The position numbers and the translations under genes were made by a program. From Clostridia bacterium (GTDB lineage: Bacteria; Bacillota; Clostridia; Oscillospirales; Acutalibacteraceae), in NCBI GenBank assembly GCA_017410195.1, contig JAFQRF010000048.1:1-42321 (forward strand): a stretch of DNA of 42,321 nucleotides, in the 5' to 3' direction. Shown one piece after another: positions 23,366 to 32,578 of this stretch. The notes below the pieces were generated by a model that was given only the letters and a program-made list of their open reading frames with translations, did no database searches and was not told the origin of the DNA. Numbering within the stretch: position 1 is the stretch's first letter; each line of letters begins with the position of its first letter.

Positions 23366-25483
23366 TTAACCTCTCACCAATTCAATGCCGTCAGGCACTT
23401 CAAAAATTGTCTCTTTTCCCTTTTCGGCCTTGAAATAAATCATTCCGTATTCTGTCGGAATCTTTATTTCGGCAAAATCAAGACCGTAAAGATTGGGCGT
23501 GAACTTAATTTTCTTCATTCCCGGTTCAAGTATTTCAAGACCCGTTATAGCCATAGGCATCTGATATGCAGGCGTTCCGCCCCATGCATGGGAATGGTCG
23601 AAGGAATAACCTTTTTCGGGAGCAATCCAGCCCTCGGCAAGACCCTTGTCGCATTCAGTAACAACGGGAATCCATCTTTCAAGAAGCTTCATACCGTATT
23701 TATCAAACAAATTATATTTTCTCACCGCATTAAGAAGATAATGCATAAAGTACGGCTGAATATCCTGAAGCATATCGTCAAAAATTATTCTTTCAAGTAT
23801 ATCAACCGAAAGTTCCGTGTCGCAAAGTCCGTAAAGCGGAGCAAGGATGTTGGGATACTTTGAAAAATATTTCTTATCTACATTTGCAGGACGGTAATGA
23901 TGTCCATCGCCGTAAGGCGTGCCGAGACCGTCAAAATACAACATTCTGTCTTTATCAAAGAATACTTCATTAAATCTTATTCTGAATTTTTCTGCTTTTT
24001 CGGATAATACAGCAACAGTATCATCTTCACCGATAAACGAATATATCTTTGAAGCATCAATCAATGCTTTATAATAGAAGCAATTGAGAACCGTCTGACC
24101 GAGTGCCTTAGGAGGATGATGCATTGAAAAGCCGTCAATAACTGTCCAGTCAACAAACATAAAATCAGGCGGATTATCAATAATTTCATTTTCTCCGATA
24201 TAGCTGTCAAATCTTTGAAGCAAAACATCAAGAGCATTTTTGCAGTAATGAAGAATTTGTTTCATGCCCGTTATCATATAAACATTGTGAAGCATCTGCA
24301 CCCAGATAAGGCTGTATGTCGTATGAAACATTACTCCATCGTTAGCAACAAGCCAATCGGCAGTACGCATAAGGTCAAACTCCGCAAGGCGCATGTCTCC
24401 GAAACAGAACAATGTCATAAGACTTTCGATATTATAGTCACTCGTGCAGGCAAGAAGTTCCTGATGCTTTGTGCTGTCAAGGTGAAGCGTCTGTCGGCAA
24501 ATTTTCAAAGTATGCTTACAGACATCATAAACTTTATTTAACCCTTCGCTGCTCGTTGTAAAAGCACCTTCGTTTACAATAGGATACCAAGGTGCAATAA
24601 GTGATATTCTGATTTGAACATCAGCAGAATCGGTGTTTTTAACAATCAGCTTCATCATTCCTGCGCTATGCATGCGGAACGAAAAATAATCTCCGTCCGG
24701 CTGACCGAAAATCATTTTTTCTTCGGTTCTTTCCTGACCTTCAAGCTCACTTGTCATGAGTGTGACATCACACATTCCGCAAGAACTGATTACCGGATGG
24801 ACTCCATAAATCTTATCAAGCTCAAATTTAAAAGTTTCGGTTTTGCCGACACCGACTGTTATTTCGGTATAAAACACTTCATTATAAGACCTCGGCGGTA
24901 TGAACGAATCCTCAACACTCCATATATCTTCAATTTCCGAAGCATAAGAATCCGATATGCATTTCTTCTTACCTGAATCATAACTGCGGAACCCGTTATA
25001 AGAGTAATCGGGACTTGCAAGCCACGAGGAATCGGTTTCTATGTTTTCGGTTGTGCCGTCGGTAAATATCAGCGTACCTTCAAAGAAGAATCCGCCGTGT
25101 CCTCTTGAATAACCCGTGAGCATTTCCGGCTGAAGACACACCTTTGCCGTAATATCGATTTTATCCGGATTATCGTCGGCAAATTCAATCTCATATTTAT
25201 CCGCATAATGCTTCGGTGCAGCCCCTCTGCAAAGAAAATCACCGCCGGCCGATGCGGGACCGATACCGATTAATTCACTATTTATATTTAATATATATGT
25301 ATTATCGGCACTGACACGAAATTTAACTGATTTTATAGACTTTTTAAATTCAAAGCTTCTGAAAAAATCAGCCACACAATAATTATATTCTTCAGACGAG
25401 TCGTTTTCACAGTCATAAAGAACATTGTAATGATTTTTCTGAAACTCAGGAAACTTTTTTTCATCAAGCCATATCCACGCCAT
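23366..25483 (-). CDS. GH78-like six-hairpin glycosidase (alpha-L-rhamnosidase type)
   Basis: About 705 aa. N-terminal beta domains (SADNTYILNINSELIGIGPA, typical jelly-roll) are followed by an (alpha/alpha)6 toroid from about 330. It holds LDSTKHQELLACTSDYNIE, the counterpart of the GH78 acid motif (DxPxRERxxWxGD), and AEGWIAPEKGYSFDHSHAWGGTPAY near the C-terminus. It probably removes L-rhamnose or a similar sugar from a glycoside. The motif is divergent, so specificity is uncertain. No signal peptide. ATG 25483 is chosen because the longer frame to 25537 covers a complete promoter and operator. pepD follows directly. Confidence 0.78.
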   Translation of the reverse strand: MAWIWLDEKKFPEFQKNHYNVLYDCENDSSEEYNYCVADFFRSFEFKKSIKSVKFRVSADNTYILNINSELIGIGPASAGGDFLCRGAAPKHYADKYEIEFADDNPDKIDITAKVCLQPEMLTGYSRGHGGFFFEGTLIFTDGTTENIETDSSWLASPDYSYNGFRSYDSGKKKCISDSYASEIEDIWSVEDSFIPPRSYNEVFYTEITVGVGKTETFKFELDKIYGVHPVISSCGMCDVTLMTSELEGQERTEEKMIFGQPDGDYFSFRMHSAGMMKLIVKNTDSADVQIRISLIAPWYPIVNEGAFTTSSEGLNKVYDVCKHTLKICRQTLHLDSTKHQELLACTSDYNIESLMTLFCFGDMRLAEFDLMRTADWLVANDGVMFHTTYSLIWVQMLHNVYMITGMKQILHYCKNALDVLLQRFDSYIGENEIIDNPPDFMFVDWTVIDGFSMHHPPKALGQTVLNCFYYKALIDASKIYSFIGEDDTVAVLSEKAEKFRIRFNEVFFDKDRMLYFDGLGTPYGDGHHYRPANVDKKYFSKYPNILAPLYGLCDTELSVDILERIIFDDMLQDIQPYFMHYLLNAVRKYNLFDKYGMKLLERWIPVVTECDKGLAEGWIAPEKGYSFDHSHAWGGTPAYQMPMAITGLEILEPGMKKIKFTPNLYGLDFAEIKIPTEYGMIYFKAEKGKETIFEVPDGIELVRG

Positions 25484-25490
25484 AAAATCA

Positions 25491-25527
25491 CATCCTTTTC
25501 TATGAATTATATCATATGAAAAGGATG
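25491..25527 (-). promoter_or_regulatory. 10-bp inverted repeat flanking the -10 box: probable operator
   Basis: CATCCTTTTC (25491-25500) and GAAAAGGATG (25518-25527) are perfect inverted arms 17 bp apart. The upstream arm lies in the promoter spacer. The downstream arm covers the start of transcription and the Shine-Dalgarno site. A repressor bound here would block polymerase. Confidence 0.55.
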
Positions 25528-25534
25528 TTTTCAA
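25506..25534 (-). promoter_or_regulatory. Sigma-A promoter of the GH78-like/pepD operon
   Basis: Minus strand: TTGAAA (25529-25534), 17-nt spacer, TATAAT (25506-25511). The predicted start near 25499 gives a leader of only about 16 nt. Confidence 0.75.
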
Positions 25535-25549
25535 CAAAATGACATTATA

Positions 25550-26701
25550 TTATTTATTCCACATACTTACCAATCCGTCAGCAGTCTGAAACACGGGATA
25601 TCTGTCGGCAACACGATAGATTTCGCCTGTTATGGCATTAACACATAAATCATTTGTGTCGTTTTCTCTCTGAGTCTGTATATCGAGATTTTTCAACTCA
25701 GACTGGTCAATGCAGAAATGCCAACAAGGCACAAGCTCCAGGCTGTTATCTTCTTTTTTATTTAAAATATATTCAAGTCTTATTTCAACAATCGGAGCGT
25801 ATTCCGAAAGCCATAAATCATCTATATTCCTTTCAATTATATCTATTGCAGACTCAACAGAATTAATATCGCCGTTAAGCACTTTCTTTTCTGTTAAATC
25901 AAGTCCGAACATATTCAACCCGACAATACCTTCATTATCTATTTTTATTGTCATATCCGAAGCAACGGAGCTGTCAACGTCCGATGTTACCGTTTCAACC
26001 GCAAAGCCATCGGCATATTGAATATAATTATATACATAAAAACCGCTTCTCCAGTTACCGTAAAAAGGCGAAAAGGACTTTTCTATCCTGCCCTCTTTGA
26101 AACAGTAATCATTTTGATTTGTCTTTTTGATAAATTCATCTGCAAGCTTTTTTGCATCGGAATATGATAAGGTGCATCCGTCTGCATAATTTTTATCATC
26201 AGACTCAGTTTTATCGGATTTTTCAAAATCAATTCTTACATCGAATGTCGTTCCGCCCAATTCAGTTTCAAAAATTCCCGAATTATTCTTATCTCCGAAA
26301 TATAATCCGTTTTTACTAAACAGCACATTCAAAACGGATGATTCGGAAAATTTTCTGACCGATGCTTCATAAATCTTTAAATTATTTATATCACCTTCAA
26401 CAATAACATCTGCATCTATTGTAATATGACCGTCACCTTTTTTTATTGTTTTTCCGATATGTTTTTGAGGTTCGGGTTGAAGCTTGGTTTCATATGCAAC
26501 AGGAATATTGATACTGCTTTTTTCTGTTTCGCTGTCATTCGCAAGATAAACACATAGTGCTGCAATACAAACTGCAAAACATGCTGCGCACAGACCTATA
26601 TATTTTTTTGCATGCCTTGCTTTTTGATTATGTAATACCGAGTGCAATAAAGTATCATCAGGACTAATTTGTGAAAAAATTTCTTTATATTGCTTTTTCA
26701 T
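25550..26701 (-). CDS. Membrane-bound putative anti-sigma factor
   Basis: 383 aa with a short cytoplasmic N-terminus (1-33), one transmembrane helix (about 34-54, IGLCAACFAVCIAALCVYLA) and a large extracytoplasmic domain (55-383). No CHC2 zinc-type anti-sigma motif is visible. The ATG overlaps the stop of the ECF sigma gene by 4 bp, and the topology (short inside part, one helix, large sensor outside) is that of an anti-sigma partner. The outer part (SDAKKLADEFIKKTNQNDY; ITGEIYRVADRYP) resembles PepSY-like or lipoprotein-type repeats but I cannot name a family. The role is inferred from topology and linkage. Confidence 0.6.
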   Translation of the reverse strand: MKKQYKEIFSQISPDDTLLHSVLHNQKARHAKKYIGLCAACFAVCIAALCVYLANDSETEKSSINIPVAYETKLQPEPQKHIGKTIKKGDGHITIDADVIVEGDINNLKIYEASVRKFSESSVLNVLFSKNGLYFGDKNNSGIFETELGGTTFDVRIDFEKSDKTESDDKNYADGCTLSYSDAKKLADEFIKKTNQNDYCFKEGRIEKSFSPFYGNWRSGFYVYNYIQYADGFAVETVTSDVDSSVASDMTIKIDNEGIVGLNMFGLDLTEKKVLNGDINSVESAIDIIERNIDDLWLSEYAPIVEIRLEYILNKKEDNSLELVPCWHFCIDQSELKNLDIQTQRENDTNDLCVNAITGEIYRVADRYPVFQTADGLVSMWNK

Positions 26702-27180
26702 GATTGCTCCTTTTCAATTATTTCTTTCAATTTTCTTCTGGCACGTGTCAGAAGCATTCTTACATTAGGTTGGGAAATTTTTAAAATCTCTGCTATGTCT
26801 TCAACCGACAAATCCTCATAATAAAACAAATGAAGAACGGCATTATATTTTTTTGGCAATTTTTCTAGTGCATAAGACAAATCATCTGTATCAATTTCTG
26901 CCGTTTCAAAGTTATCGTCAAGCTCTGTAACTTTTGTTCTCCAAAAGGAGCTGAAAACAGTTTTACAGCAATTGAGGGTCACTCTTATGAACCATGCTTT
27001 TTCATGCTCAGGGGACTTGAAATCAACTCTGTACTTGATATATCTGAGAAAAACCTCCTGATAAACATCATCCGTATCTTCTTTATTTTTCATCTGAGAA
27101 AATGCCAGTCTGTAGACCATGTCACTGTTTCGCTTAATAACATGTACTTCATCATCTGATAAGCCGGCTTGTTTTGACAT
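26698..27180 (-). CDS. ECF-type RNA polymerase sigma factor
   Basis: 160 aa. Region 2 has DMVYRLAFSQMKNKEDTDDV then YQEVFLRYIKY. Region 4 has LPKKYNAVLHLFYYEDLSVEDIAEILKISQPNVRMLLTRARRKL, the usual sigma-70 helix-turn-helix. Such sigma factors respond to envelope or other outside signals through a membrane anti-sigma, here encoded by the overlapping next gene (ATGA overlap). ATG 27180 has AGGAGG 7 nt upstream; the in-frame start at 27198 falls before it. A small hairpin at 27201-27219 lies just before the Shine-Dalgarno site. Its regulon is not visible. Confidence 0.92.
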   Translation of the reverse strand: MSKQAGLSDDEVHVIKRNSDMVYRLAFSQMKNKEDTDDVYQEVFLRYIKYRVDFKSPEHEKAWFIRVTLNCCKTVFSSFWRTKVTELDDNFETAEIDTDDLSYALEKLPKKYNAVLHLFYYEDLSVEDIAEILKISQPNVRMLLTRARRKLKEIIEKEQS

Positions 27181-27200
27181 CCCGAAACCTCCTTTCACTC

Positions 27201-27219
27201 ATAAAACCTTTCGTTTTAT
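27201..27219 (-). other. Hairpin upstream of the ECF sigma Shine-Dalgarno site
   Basis: ATAAAAC and GTTTTAT (7-bp arms, 5-nt loop) end 8 nt before AGGAGG. It may be a leader structure or part of a promoter element. Confidence 0.4.
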
Positions 27220-27236
27220 AAAAAAGCAACACAAAG

Positions 27237-27272
27237 CATAAAAATATCCCAAATCCATGATGAATTTGGGAT
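27237..27272 (-). terminator. Rho-independent terminator of the GH38 operon
   Basis: Minus strand arms ATCCCAAAT (27264-27272) and ATTTGGGAT (27246-27254), then ATTTTTATG. It ends the 31540-27284 transcript and isolates the ECF sigma gene. Confidence 0.85.
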
Positions 27273-27283
27273 AAAAACAATTA

Positions 27284-29749
27284 TTAAACCACACCTTCAA
27301 GGTAGTCGGTTTCGGTAACATAGCCTTCCGCATTAATACGGAATGTCTTAATTTCAAATTTATTAAAGTCCGCATAGAAGCCAGCATCGGCTATGTCGCA
27401 AACAACGGCGGTTTTGACAGCCTTGCCGTCGGTTTCTCGAAGTCGCATAACGATATCTCCCGAGCCGTCCTCGCAGAATTTAAACGCATCAAGACGGATA
27501 TTCGGCTTGCTGATGCTGATAAAGCTGTTGACACGGGGCATATCGCCCTTGTGATATCCGACGGGAATTGCAACAAGCTTTGAATTGAGCTGAAGAGCAA
27601 GCTTCTGCACCTCGCTGTTTTCCGCCTCGCCCGAGTGAGGATAAACCGCATATTCAAATCTGTGAAGTCCTTCGTCGCAATAGCTGAAATCAGCATCGGG
27701 TCTGTCTGAATAATGGTCAGCGAAAATCGAGTTGCGGAGCATTGTGAGTTTAAGAGTGTTGCCGGGGCAGTCATAGCTGTATTTTGCATCGCTGATGATT
27801 GCAACACCCTTGCGTGAATCTGCACCTGCGGTGATATCGCCCCAGGTAAGAGCAGGCTCTTCTTCGCCGTTGCAGGGACGCTTGATGATTCCGCCGGGAA
27901 TTTCATAGGTCGAAATCGGATTCTCACCGCCAACGGTAACGGGCATCTTGAGAATTGTCAGAGGCTCCTGCCAGAGTACACGGCATTTAACGCGGATAAA
28001 CTTGCTCTCGGATTCAAGAATATAATCCTGAGTAAGATATGAGCCGTTATAAAGGTGCTTGACACGGATAACCGCTCTTGCAGGTCCGTTTTCAACAAGC
28101 TCAATCGATTTGAGCTGCATCTTTGCGATTTCTTTATCGAATTTGAAAATATTATGTGCCCAGGTATCTGGTTCGGAGTTGTCAACGACTGTCGGAATGC
28201 AGAACTCTCCGCCGACATATTCAATGCCGTCCTCTTTAGTGACAAGGCTCTTTATTCCGCCTGTCTTTTCATCAAAAACAGCCTTAATATATTTGTTTTC
28301 AAGGTAGATTTCATCCGCCTTTACGTCGGTTTCAAACACGCTTGCTTCGGTATATTCCGAATCCTCGTGCCACAGCCAGTAGGTTGCATAGCCGAGTGCA
28401 GGCACTTTTGCCTTGAAAACGGTGTCGAGATGCGAGTCGTTCGAACGGGATGAACGGACATTCTGGAAAACAACTTCGTTTCCGTTGCTGTCCTCAACCT
28501 TTCTTGAAGGATGATATGTTCTGACGTTTGCTTCAACCTCAGATGAATTGGGATTGAAAACGATAATCGGTCTGGGAAATTTAAGATTTCTGCAATGATG
28601 GCGTACTTCTCTTGACTGTGCATCGGTTACGCCGTCAAGCCAGGTATCAACCATTCCCGCAATTTTGAGCATTGCTTTGTTTTCTTCGTTAGCGGCGATT
28701 TTCATGGCATAGCCCATGCTGTCGCGCACATCGTCATAAGCTTCCATAATCGAGCATCCGCAGAAAATATCGTGGAACTGATTGAAGCAAACCTCTTTCC
28801 ACGCTTTGCCGAATTCTTCGGTAGCTTTGGGAAGATTGCTGATTTTTGAAGAAATTGTGTTCCACTTTTCTGCATTTGAAAGCCAGAACTCGGCTTTTCT
28901 GTTGAGCTGTTTTACCATCGATGTTGCGGAGTAGCAACCGCTTGCATGATGCTGAAGCTCATCGCTCCATACGGGAAGCTCAATTCTGTCCGCACACATC
29001 TCCTCAAAATAATTGTTGGGAGATGAATATTCAAGCTCTTCGTAACCGTTTTCTTTCAGCTCGGAAAGATAATCAAGGTCGCCCTTTGTGGGTCCGCCGC
29101 CGTGATTGCCGACTCCGAAGAAAAACATCATACCGTTACCTGTTTTTTCAGCACGTTCACGGAGCGAAGCAAGCTCACTGTCGATGCCGTTCTTGCCGTT
29201 AACGCAATAGCATTCGGGGATTCTGTATGTCATGACTCTTGAGCCGTCAGGACTGTCCCACCAAAAAAGATTCTCGGGAATTTCGGCATTTTCATGCATT
29301 CCCGGGCGCATCATAACGTAGCATCTCATTCTGCCGAGATTGAGAAACTGAGGAAGCATTGCGTTATGACCGAATGAATCAACGTTATATCCGACTTCGC
29401 AGATTTTACCGAATTTTTCATAATAATAGAGCTGGCTGTAAAGCGCCTGACGGGCAAAGCTCTCTGCAGAGGGCATATTGCAGTCAGGCTGTACCCACCA
29501 GCCGTTGACGGGTACCCACTTGCCTTTTTTGACAAGCTTTCTGATTTCTTCGAAAAGCTCAGGGTCGATTTCTTCAACCCATTTATAATATGAAGCCGAA
29601 GAACAAGTGAAAACCAGTCCTTTGTATTCCTTTATGCGGTCAACGGCACTTCTGAATGTCTGAAGAACTTCGCCGCAACCTTCCTGCCATCTCCAGAGCC
29701 AGATGGGGTCAAGATGAGCGTTGCTGATAATATGCAATTTATTATTCAT
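27284..29749 (-). CDS. GH38 alpha-mannosidase
   Basis: 821 aa, typical of bacterial GH38. Zinc/substrate motifs are NAHLDPIWLWRWQEG (His12, Asp14), the nucleophile Asp124 in GYNVDSFGHNAMLPQ, and YSATSMVKQLNRKAE with a nearby His (LQHHASGC). N-terminal toroid and C-terminal beta-sandwich domains follow the family order, ending in GDIVMRLRETDGKAV. It trims alpha-mannose residues from the nonreducing end of oligosaccharides. No signal peptide, so it is likely cytoplasmic. GAGGTAAG precedes the ATG. It starts 12 bp after the unassigned 592-aa gene, indicating one transcript. Confidence 0.94.
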   Translation of the reverse strand: MNNKLHIISNAHLDPIWLWRWQEGCGEVLQTFRSAVDRIKEYKGLVFTCSSASYYKWVEEIDPELFEEIRKLVKKGKWVPVNGWWVQPDCNMPSAESFARQALYSQLYYYEKFGKICEVGYNVDSFGHNAMLPQFLNLGRMRCYVMMRPGMHENAEIPENLFWWDSPDGSRVMTYRIPECYCVNGKNGIDSELASLRERAEKTGNGMMFFFGVGNHGGGPTKGDLDYLSELKENGYEELEYSSPNNYFEEMCADRIELPVWSDELQHHASGCYSATSMVKQLNRKAEFWLSNAEKWNTISSKISNLPKATEEFGKAWKEVCFNQFHDIFCGCSIMEAYDDVRDSMGYAMKIAANEENKAMLKIAGMVDTWLDGVTDAQSREVRHHCRNLKFPRPIIVFNPNSSEVEANVRTYHPSRKVEDSNGNEVVFQNVRSSRSNDSHLDTVFKAKVPALGYATYWLWHEDSEYTEASVFETDVKADEIYLENKYIKAVFDEKTGGIKSLVTKEDGIEYVGGEFCIPTVVDNSEPDTWAHNIFKFDKEIAKMQLKSIELVENGPARAVIRVKHLYNGSYLTQDYILESESKFIRVKCRVLWQEPLTILKMPVTVGGENPISTYEIPGGIIKRPCNGEEEPALTWGDITAGADSRKGVAIISDAKYSYDCPGNTLKLTMLRNSIFADHYSDRPDADFSYCDEGLHRFEYAVYPHSGEAENSEVQKLALQLNSKLVAIPVGYHKGDMPRVNSFISISKPNIRLDAFKFCEDGSGDIVMRLRETDGKAVKTAVVCDIADAGFYADFNKFEIKTFRINAEGYVTETDYLEGVV

Positions 29750-29761
29750 AATCTTACCTCA

Positions 29762-31540
29762 TTATTCAAAGAATCCGTAATATCTGCCGAGCCAGTAACC
29801 GAATGTATAAACATAGCAGCTTTCAATGCACATAACTCCGCCCGAATCCTCATTTTTATATTCAACGGGATTTCTGTCATACTTGGAAATAAAGGTTTCG
29901 TCGGGAGGCATAAGAGCCGAAATTTCTTTATATCCGTTTCTGCGTGTTCTGACTGCTACATCGTGTCTGCCGAGCATACTAACACCTGCAGCAAGACAGC
30001 TGCTGTTTGTTCTGTAAAACCATCCGGCAAGACGGTCAAGATCGATTTCTTCATCGGGACAAGCGAGTGCATACGGCAAATCATAACCCGGAACATGCTC
30101 TCTTTCCATGGATGTACGCCATGCTTTGAAGCCGTATCTGTATTTTTTGAGAAGATCTTCGTCCTTTTCAAGAATGCAAAGACCCCAGAAAGCGAGAGTT
30201 GCAAGCATATGATCGCCGTACATTATATCCTCAACAAAATCGTAATCGCCCGAAAGACTTGCCTGATAAAGCCTGTCAAAATGAGCTGTTGTCATATCGT
30301 CGTAATGTAAATCATTTATGAGATGGTCATAGCTCTCTCTCCATTTTCCTTCTTCACCCGTAATTTTCATTGTTACGAGGTGATACATAAGAAGCTGTGC
30401 GGAATTAAGCGCACCGTCAACCCACCCGAACTCGGTATCAAAATATCTTGTACTCCACTTTGCCCACGATGTCGGTTTACCGGTAAAATCATGAAGTTCG
30501 TAACCGTGGTCAATAATATGATTCATAAGTCCTTTTGCTGATGAAATAATCAGGTCATCGAGTTCGGGATCATCGCACGCAAGAAATTCATGTGCCATGA
30601 GAAGGTGCATAAAGTGATGTGTAATTTCATCGCTGCTTGTATCGGCTTTATAAATTAAATCATCTTTTGTATATCCGAGATCTGTAAAAAGTTTTGCAAG
30701 TCTTGCAGGAATTTCCGCAGACGCATCAATTTCAACACCGGAGCAATTTTTATTAATTGAATCCGTGGTTTCAAGACACACAGCCTTATTGCCGGTTATT
30801 CTGAAAAACAGTCCGTCATCGGGAACGGGTTCATCGGAACAAAGATATGTTCTGGCAGCAAATCCGTCGCCTCTGCAATGAACATGAAGGAGCAAAAGAT
30901 TTGCTTCAACCGCTCTCGTTGCAATTCTCTTTGCTTCGATTGTATCGGGATGGTCAGCACCTTTTTCACGCTTGTATGTTGCGTATCTCATAATTTCACC
31001 AATTGAAAATCCCGATGTAAAACTGCCGTCATTGTCAGAATGACCGTAGGGCAGAACAGAATCAAAATTTCTGCCTTCCGTAAGATATTTCTGACTCTTC
31101 ATTCCTCTTCTGTCAACATATTTTTCTGTTTCATCAAGAAGAATCATTGCTTTTTCTTCGGCAGAAATCATCTTCATTTCAATATAGGATGCACCTGTAT
31201 CTGTTAAAACCCATATATTATCCCCGTCAGGCATAATTGCTTTGACATTATTGTCAAGAAGATCTCTGTCAGCACTGAAATACATGATGATATCTTCTTC
31301 TCTTTCAGCGTTTTTATCATATCGGGTAAGACCATTCGATGCGCCGTACCATTCGATTTCACCCGTTTTTGCACAGCAAGAGTAATCACTCTTCTTTGAA
31401 GGAAGCGGATAAGGAAAGCCCTTTAAATAGGGAATTTCATTTTTATAGCTCATTAATTCCTCGGGAATACGTTTATCCCCCAAAGGATATAAACTGCAAA
31501 ATCTGCAAATGTGCGGTTTAAGTTTATAAGGCTTATTCAT
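29762..31540 (-). CDS. Unassigned propeller-blade plus helical-toroid protein, GH38-linked
   Basis: 592 aa; I do not recognise a named family. Residues about 58-122 hold two blade-like repeats of the regulator-propeller type (EIEWYGASNGLTRYD; then NNVKAIMPDGDNIWVLTDTG). Residues about 180-560 are helix-rich with alternating aromatic/acidic clusters (DEITHHFMHLLMAHEFLACD; STRYFDTEFGWVDGALNSAQ), as in (alpha/alpha)6 toroid glycosidases or lyases. N-terminal Cys residues (CRFCS, CC) could bind metal. No signal peptide. Cotranscribed with GH38, so a glycan-processing role is plausible but unproven. AGGTG precedes the ATG. Confidence 0.7.
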   Translation of the reverse strand: MNKPYKLKPHICRFCSLYPLGDKRIPEELMSYKNEIPYLKGFPYPLPSKKSDYSCCAKTGEIEWYGASNGLTRYDKNAEREEDIIMYFSADRDLLDNNVKAIMPDGDNIWVLTDTGASYIEMKMISAEEKAMILLDETEKYVDRRGMKSQKYLTEGRNFDSVLPYGHSDNDGSFTSGFSIGEIMRYATYKREKGADHPDTIEAKRIATRAVEANLLLLHVHCRGDGFAARTYLCSDEPVPDDGLFFRITGNKAVCLETTDSINKNCSGVEIDASAEIPARLAKLFTDLGYTKDDLIYKADTSSDEITHHFMHLLMAHEFLACDDPELDDLIISSAKGLMNHIIDHGYELHDFTGKPTSWAKWSTRYFDTEFGWVDGALNSAQLLMYHLVTMKITGEEGKWRESYDHLINDLHYDDMTTAHFDRLYQASLSGDYDFVEDIMYGDHMLATLAFWGLCILEKDEDLLKKYRYGFKAWRTSMEREHVPGYDLPYALACPDEEIDLDRLAGWFYRTNSSCLAAGVSMLGRHDVAVRTRRNGYKEISALMPPDETFISKYDRNPVEYKNEDSGGVMCIESCYVYTFGYWLGRYYGFFE

Positions 31541-31571
31541 ATGTACACCTCTGTTCTATATACTTATTAAA

Positions 31572-31600
31572 ACTATAACAGATAAAAAAAATATATGCAA
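31572..31600 (-). promoter_or_regulatory. Promoter of the 592-aa/GH38 operon
   Basis: Minus strand: TTGCAT (31595-31600), 17-nt spacer, TATAGT (31572-31577). Confidence 0.65.
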
Positions 31601-31634
31601 TAGAAAACTGCAATCTTTTAATTAAATTCCGATA

Positions 31635-31663
31635 TTTACTTTTCAGAGCGGAAATGATATAAT
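31635..31663 (+). promoter_or_regulatory. Promoter of the DUF2156/isomerase operon
   Basis: TTTACT (31635-31640), 17-nt spacer, TATAAT (31658-31663). It is divergent from the 592-aa/GH38 promoter, with the two -35 boxes only 34 bp apart. Confidence 0.7.
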
Positions 31664-31693
31664 AACATGAAATGAAAATGAAAAAGGTGCTTT

Positions 31694-32566
31694 ATGTTAT
31701 CGTTAAAAAAGATTGAACTTGAAGATATCAAAGTTTTAAAAGCATATTTTGACGCTTATCCCGAAAGGCAATGTGACCGCTCGGCAGGAGCAACAGCCAT
31801 GTGGAGAGAATATTTCGGCAATTCATATACCGTTATAGACGGAACTCTCATTCTTTCATCCGGTTCTAAATTTGTTTTTCCGATCGGGCGCAACATCAAT
31901 AACGCCCTTGATGAAATCGAAAAACATTGCAAAGAAAACAAAATTCCGATGGTTCTTTGCACGGTTAACAAAAAAGAATTGGCATTGATTTCAGAAAGAT
32001 ATTCGGATTTTGAAGCTGATGCGGACAGAGATTGGTTTGATTATCTTTATGAAAAAGATGCCATGCTGAATCTCACGGGCAAAAAATACAGCACTCCGAG
32101 AAATCATATCAACAAATTCAGAAAGCTTTATCAGAATTGGTCATTCGAAACTGTAAACAATGCAAATATTCCCGATTTGATTGAATTCACACGCAATTTT
32201 ACCTTTCATGCAGAAAAGGATGACAGCGCAATTCAGGAGCTTCAGATGTGCATTGAAGTTCTTGAAAACTATGATATTTACGGTATGCTCGGCGGTGTCC
32301 TTAAGGTTGACGGTAAAACTGTCGGATATTCAATCGGTGAGATTGTCGGAGACACTCTTTTCTGCCATATCGAAAAAGCCGATATTTCATTCCACGGTGC
32401 ATATCAGATGCTCACTAACCAATATTTACAGATGTATGCGCCGGGCAATGATATTAAATATGTTAACAGAGAAGAAGACTGCGGAGATGAAGGTTTGAGA
32501 AAGTCAAAAATGTCCTATCATCCCATAGAGCTTATCGAAAAGAATACAGTTACAATTAATTTATAA
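31694..32566 (+). CDS. DUF2156 (GNAT-fold) acyl/aminoacyl-transferase-like protein
   Basis: 290 aa. The DUF2156 pattern is present: an N-terminal half with MWREYFGNSYTVIDGTLIL, then FDYLYEKDAMLNLTGKKYST, PRNHINKFRK and a C-terminal GNAT core with GGVLKVDGKTVGYSIGE, YQMLTNQYLQMY and YVNREEDCGDEGLRKSKMSY. The same double-GNAT fold carries aminoacyl transfer to phosphatidylglycerol (MprF C-terminus) and FemX-like reactions. Free-standing soluble members have no settled function. It shares a promoter with the downstream sugar isomerase (12-bp gap). Confidence 0.85.
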   Translation: MLSLKKIELEDIKVLKAYFDAYPERQCDRSAGATAMWREYFGNSYTVIDGTLILSSGSKFVFPIGRNINNALDEIEKHCKENKIPMVLCTVNKKELALISERYSDFEADADRDWFDYLYEKDAMLNLTGKKYSTPRNHINKFRKLYQNWSFETVNNANIPDLIEFTRNFTFHAEKDDSAIQELQMCIEVLENYDIYGMLGGVLKVDGKTVGYSIGEIVGDTLFCHIEKADISFHGAYQMLTNQYLQMYAPGNDIKYVNREEDCGDEGLRKSKMSYHPIELIEKNTVTINL

Positions 32567-32578
32567 GGAGAGATTACA

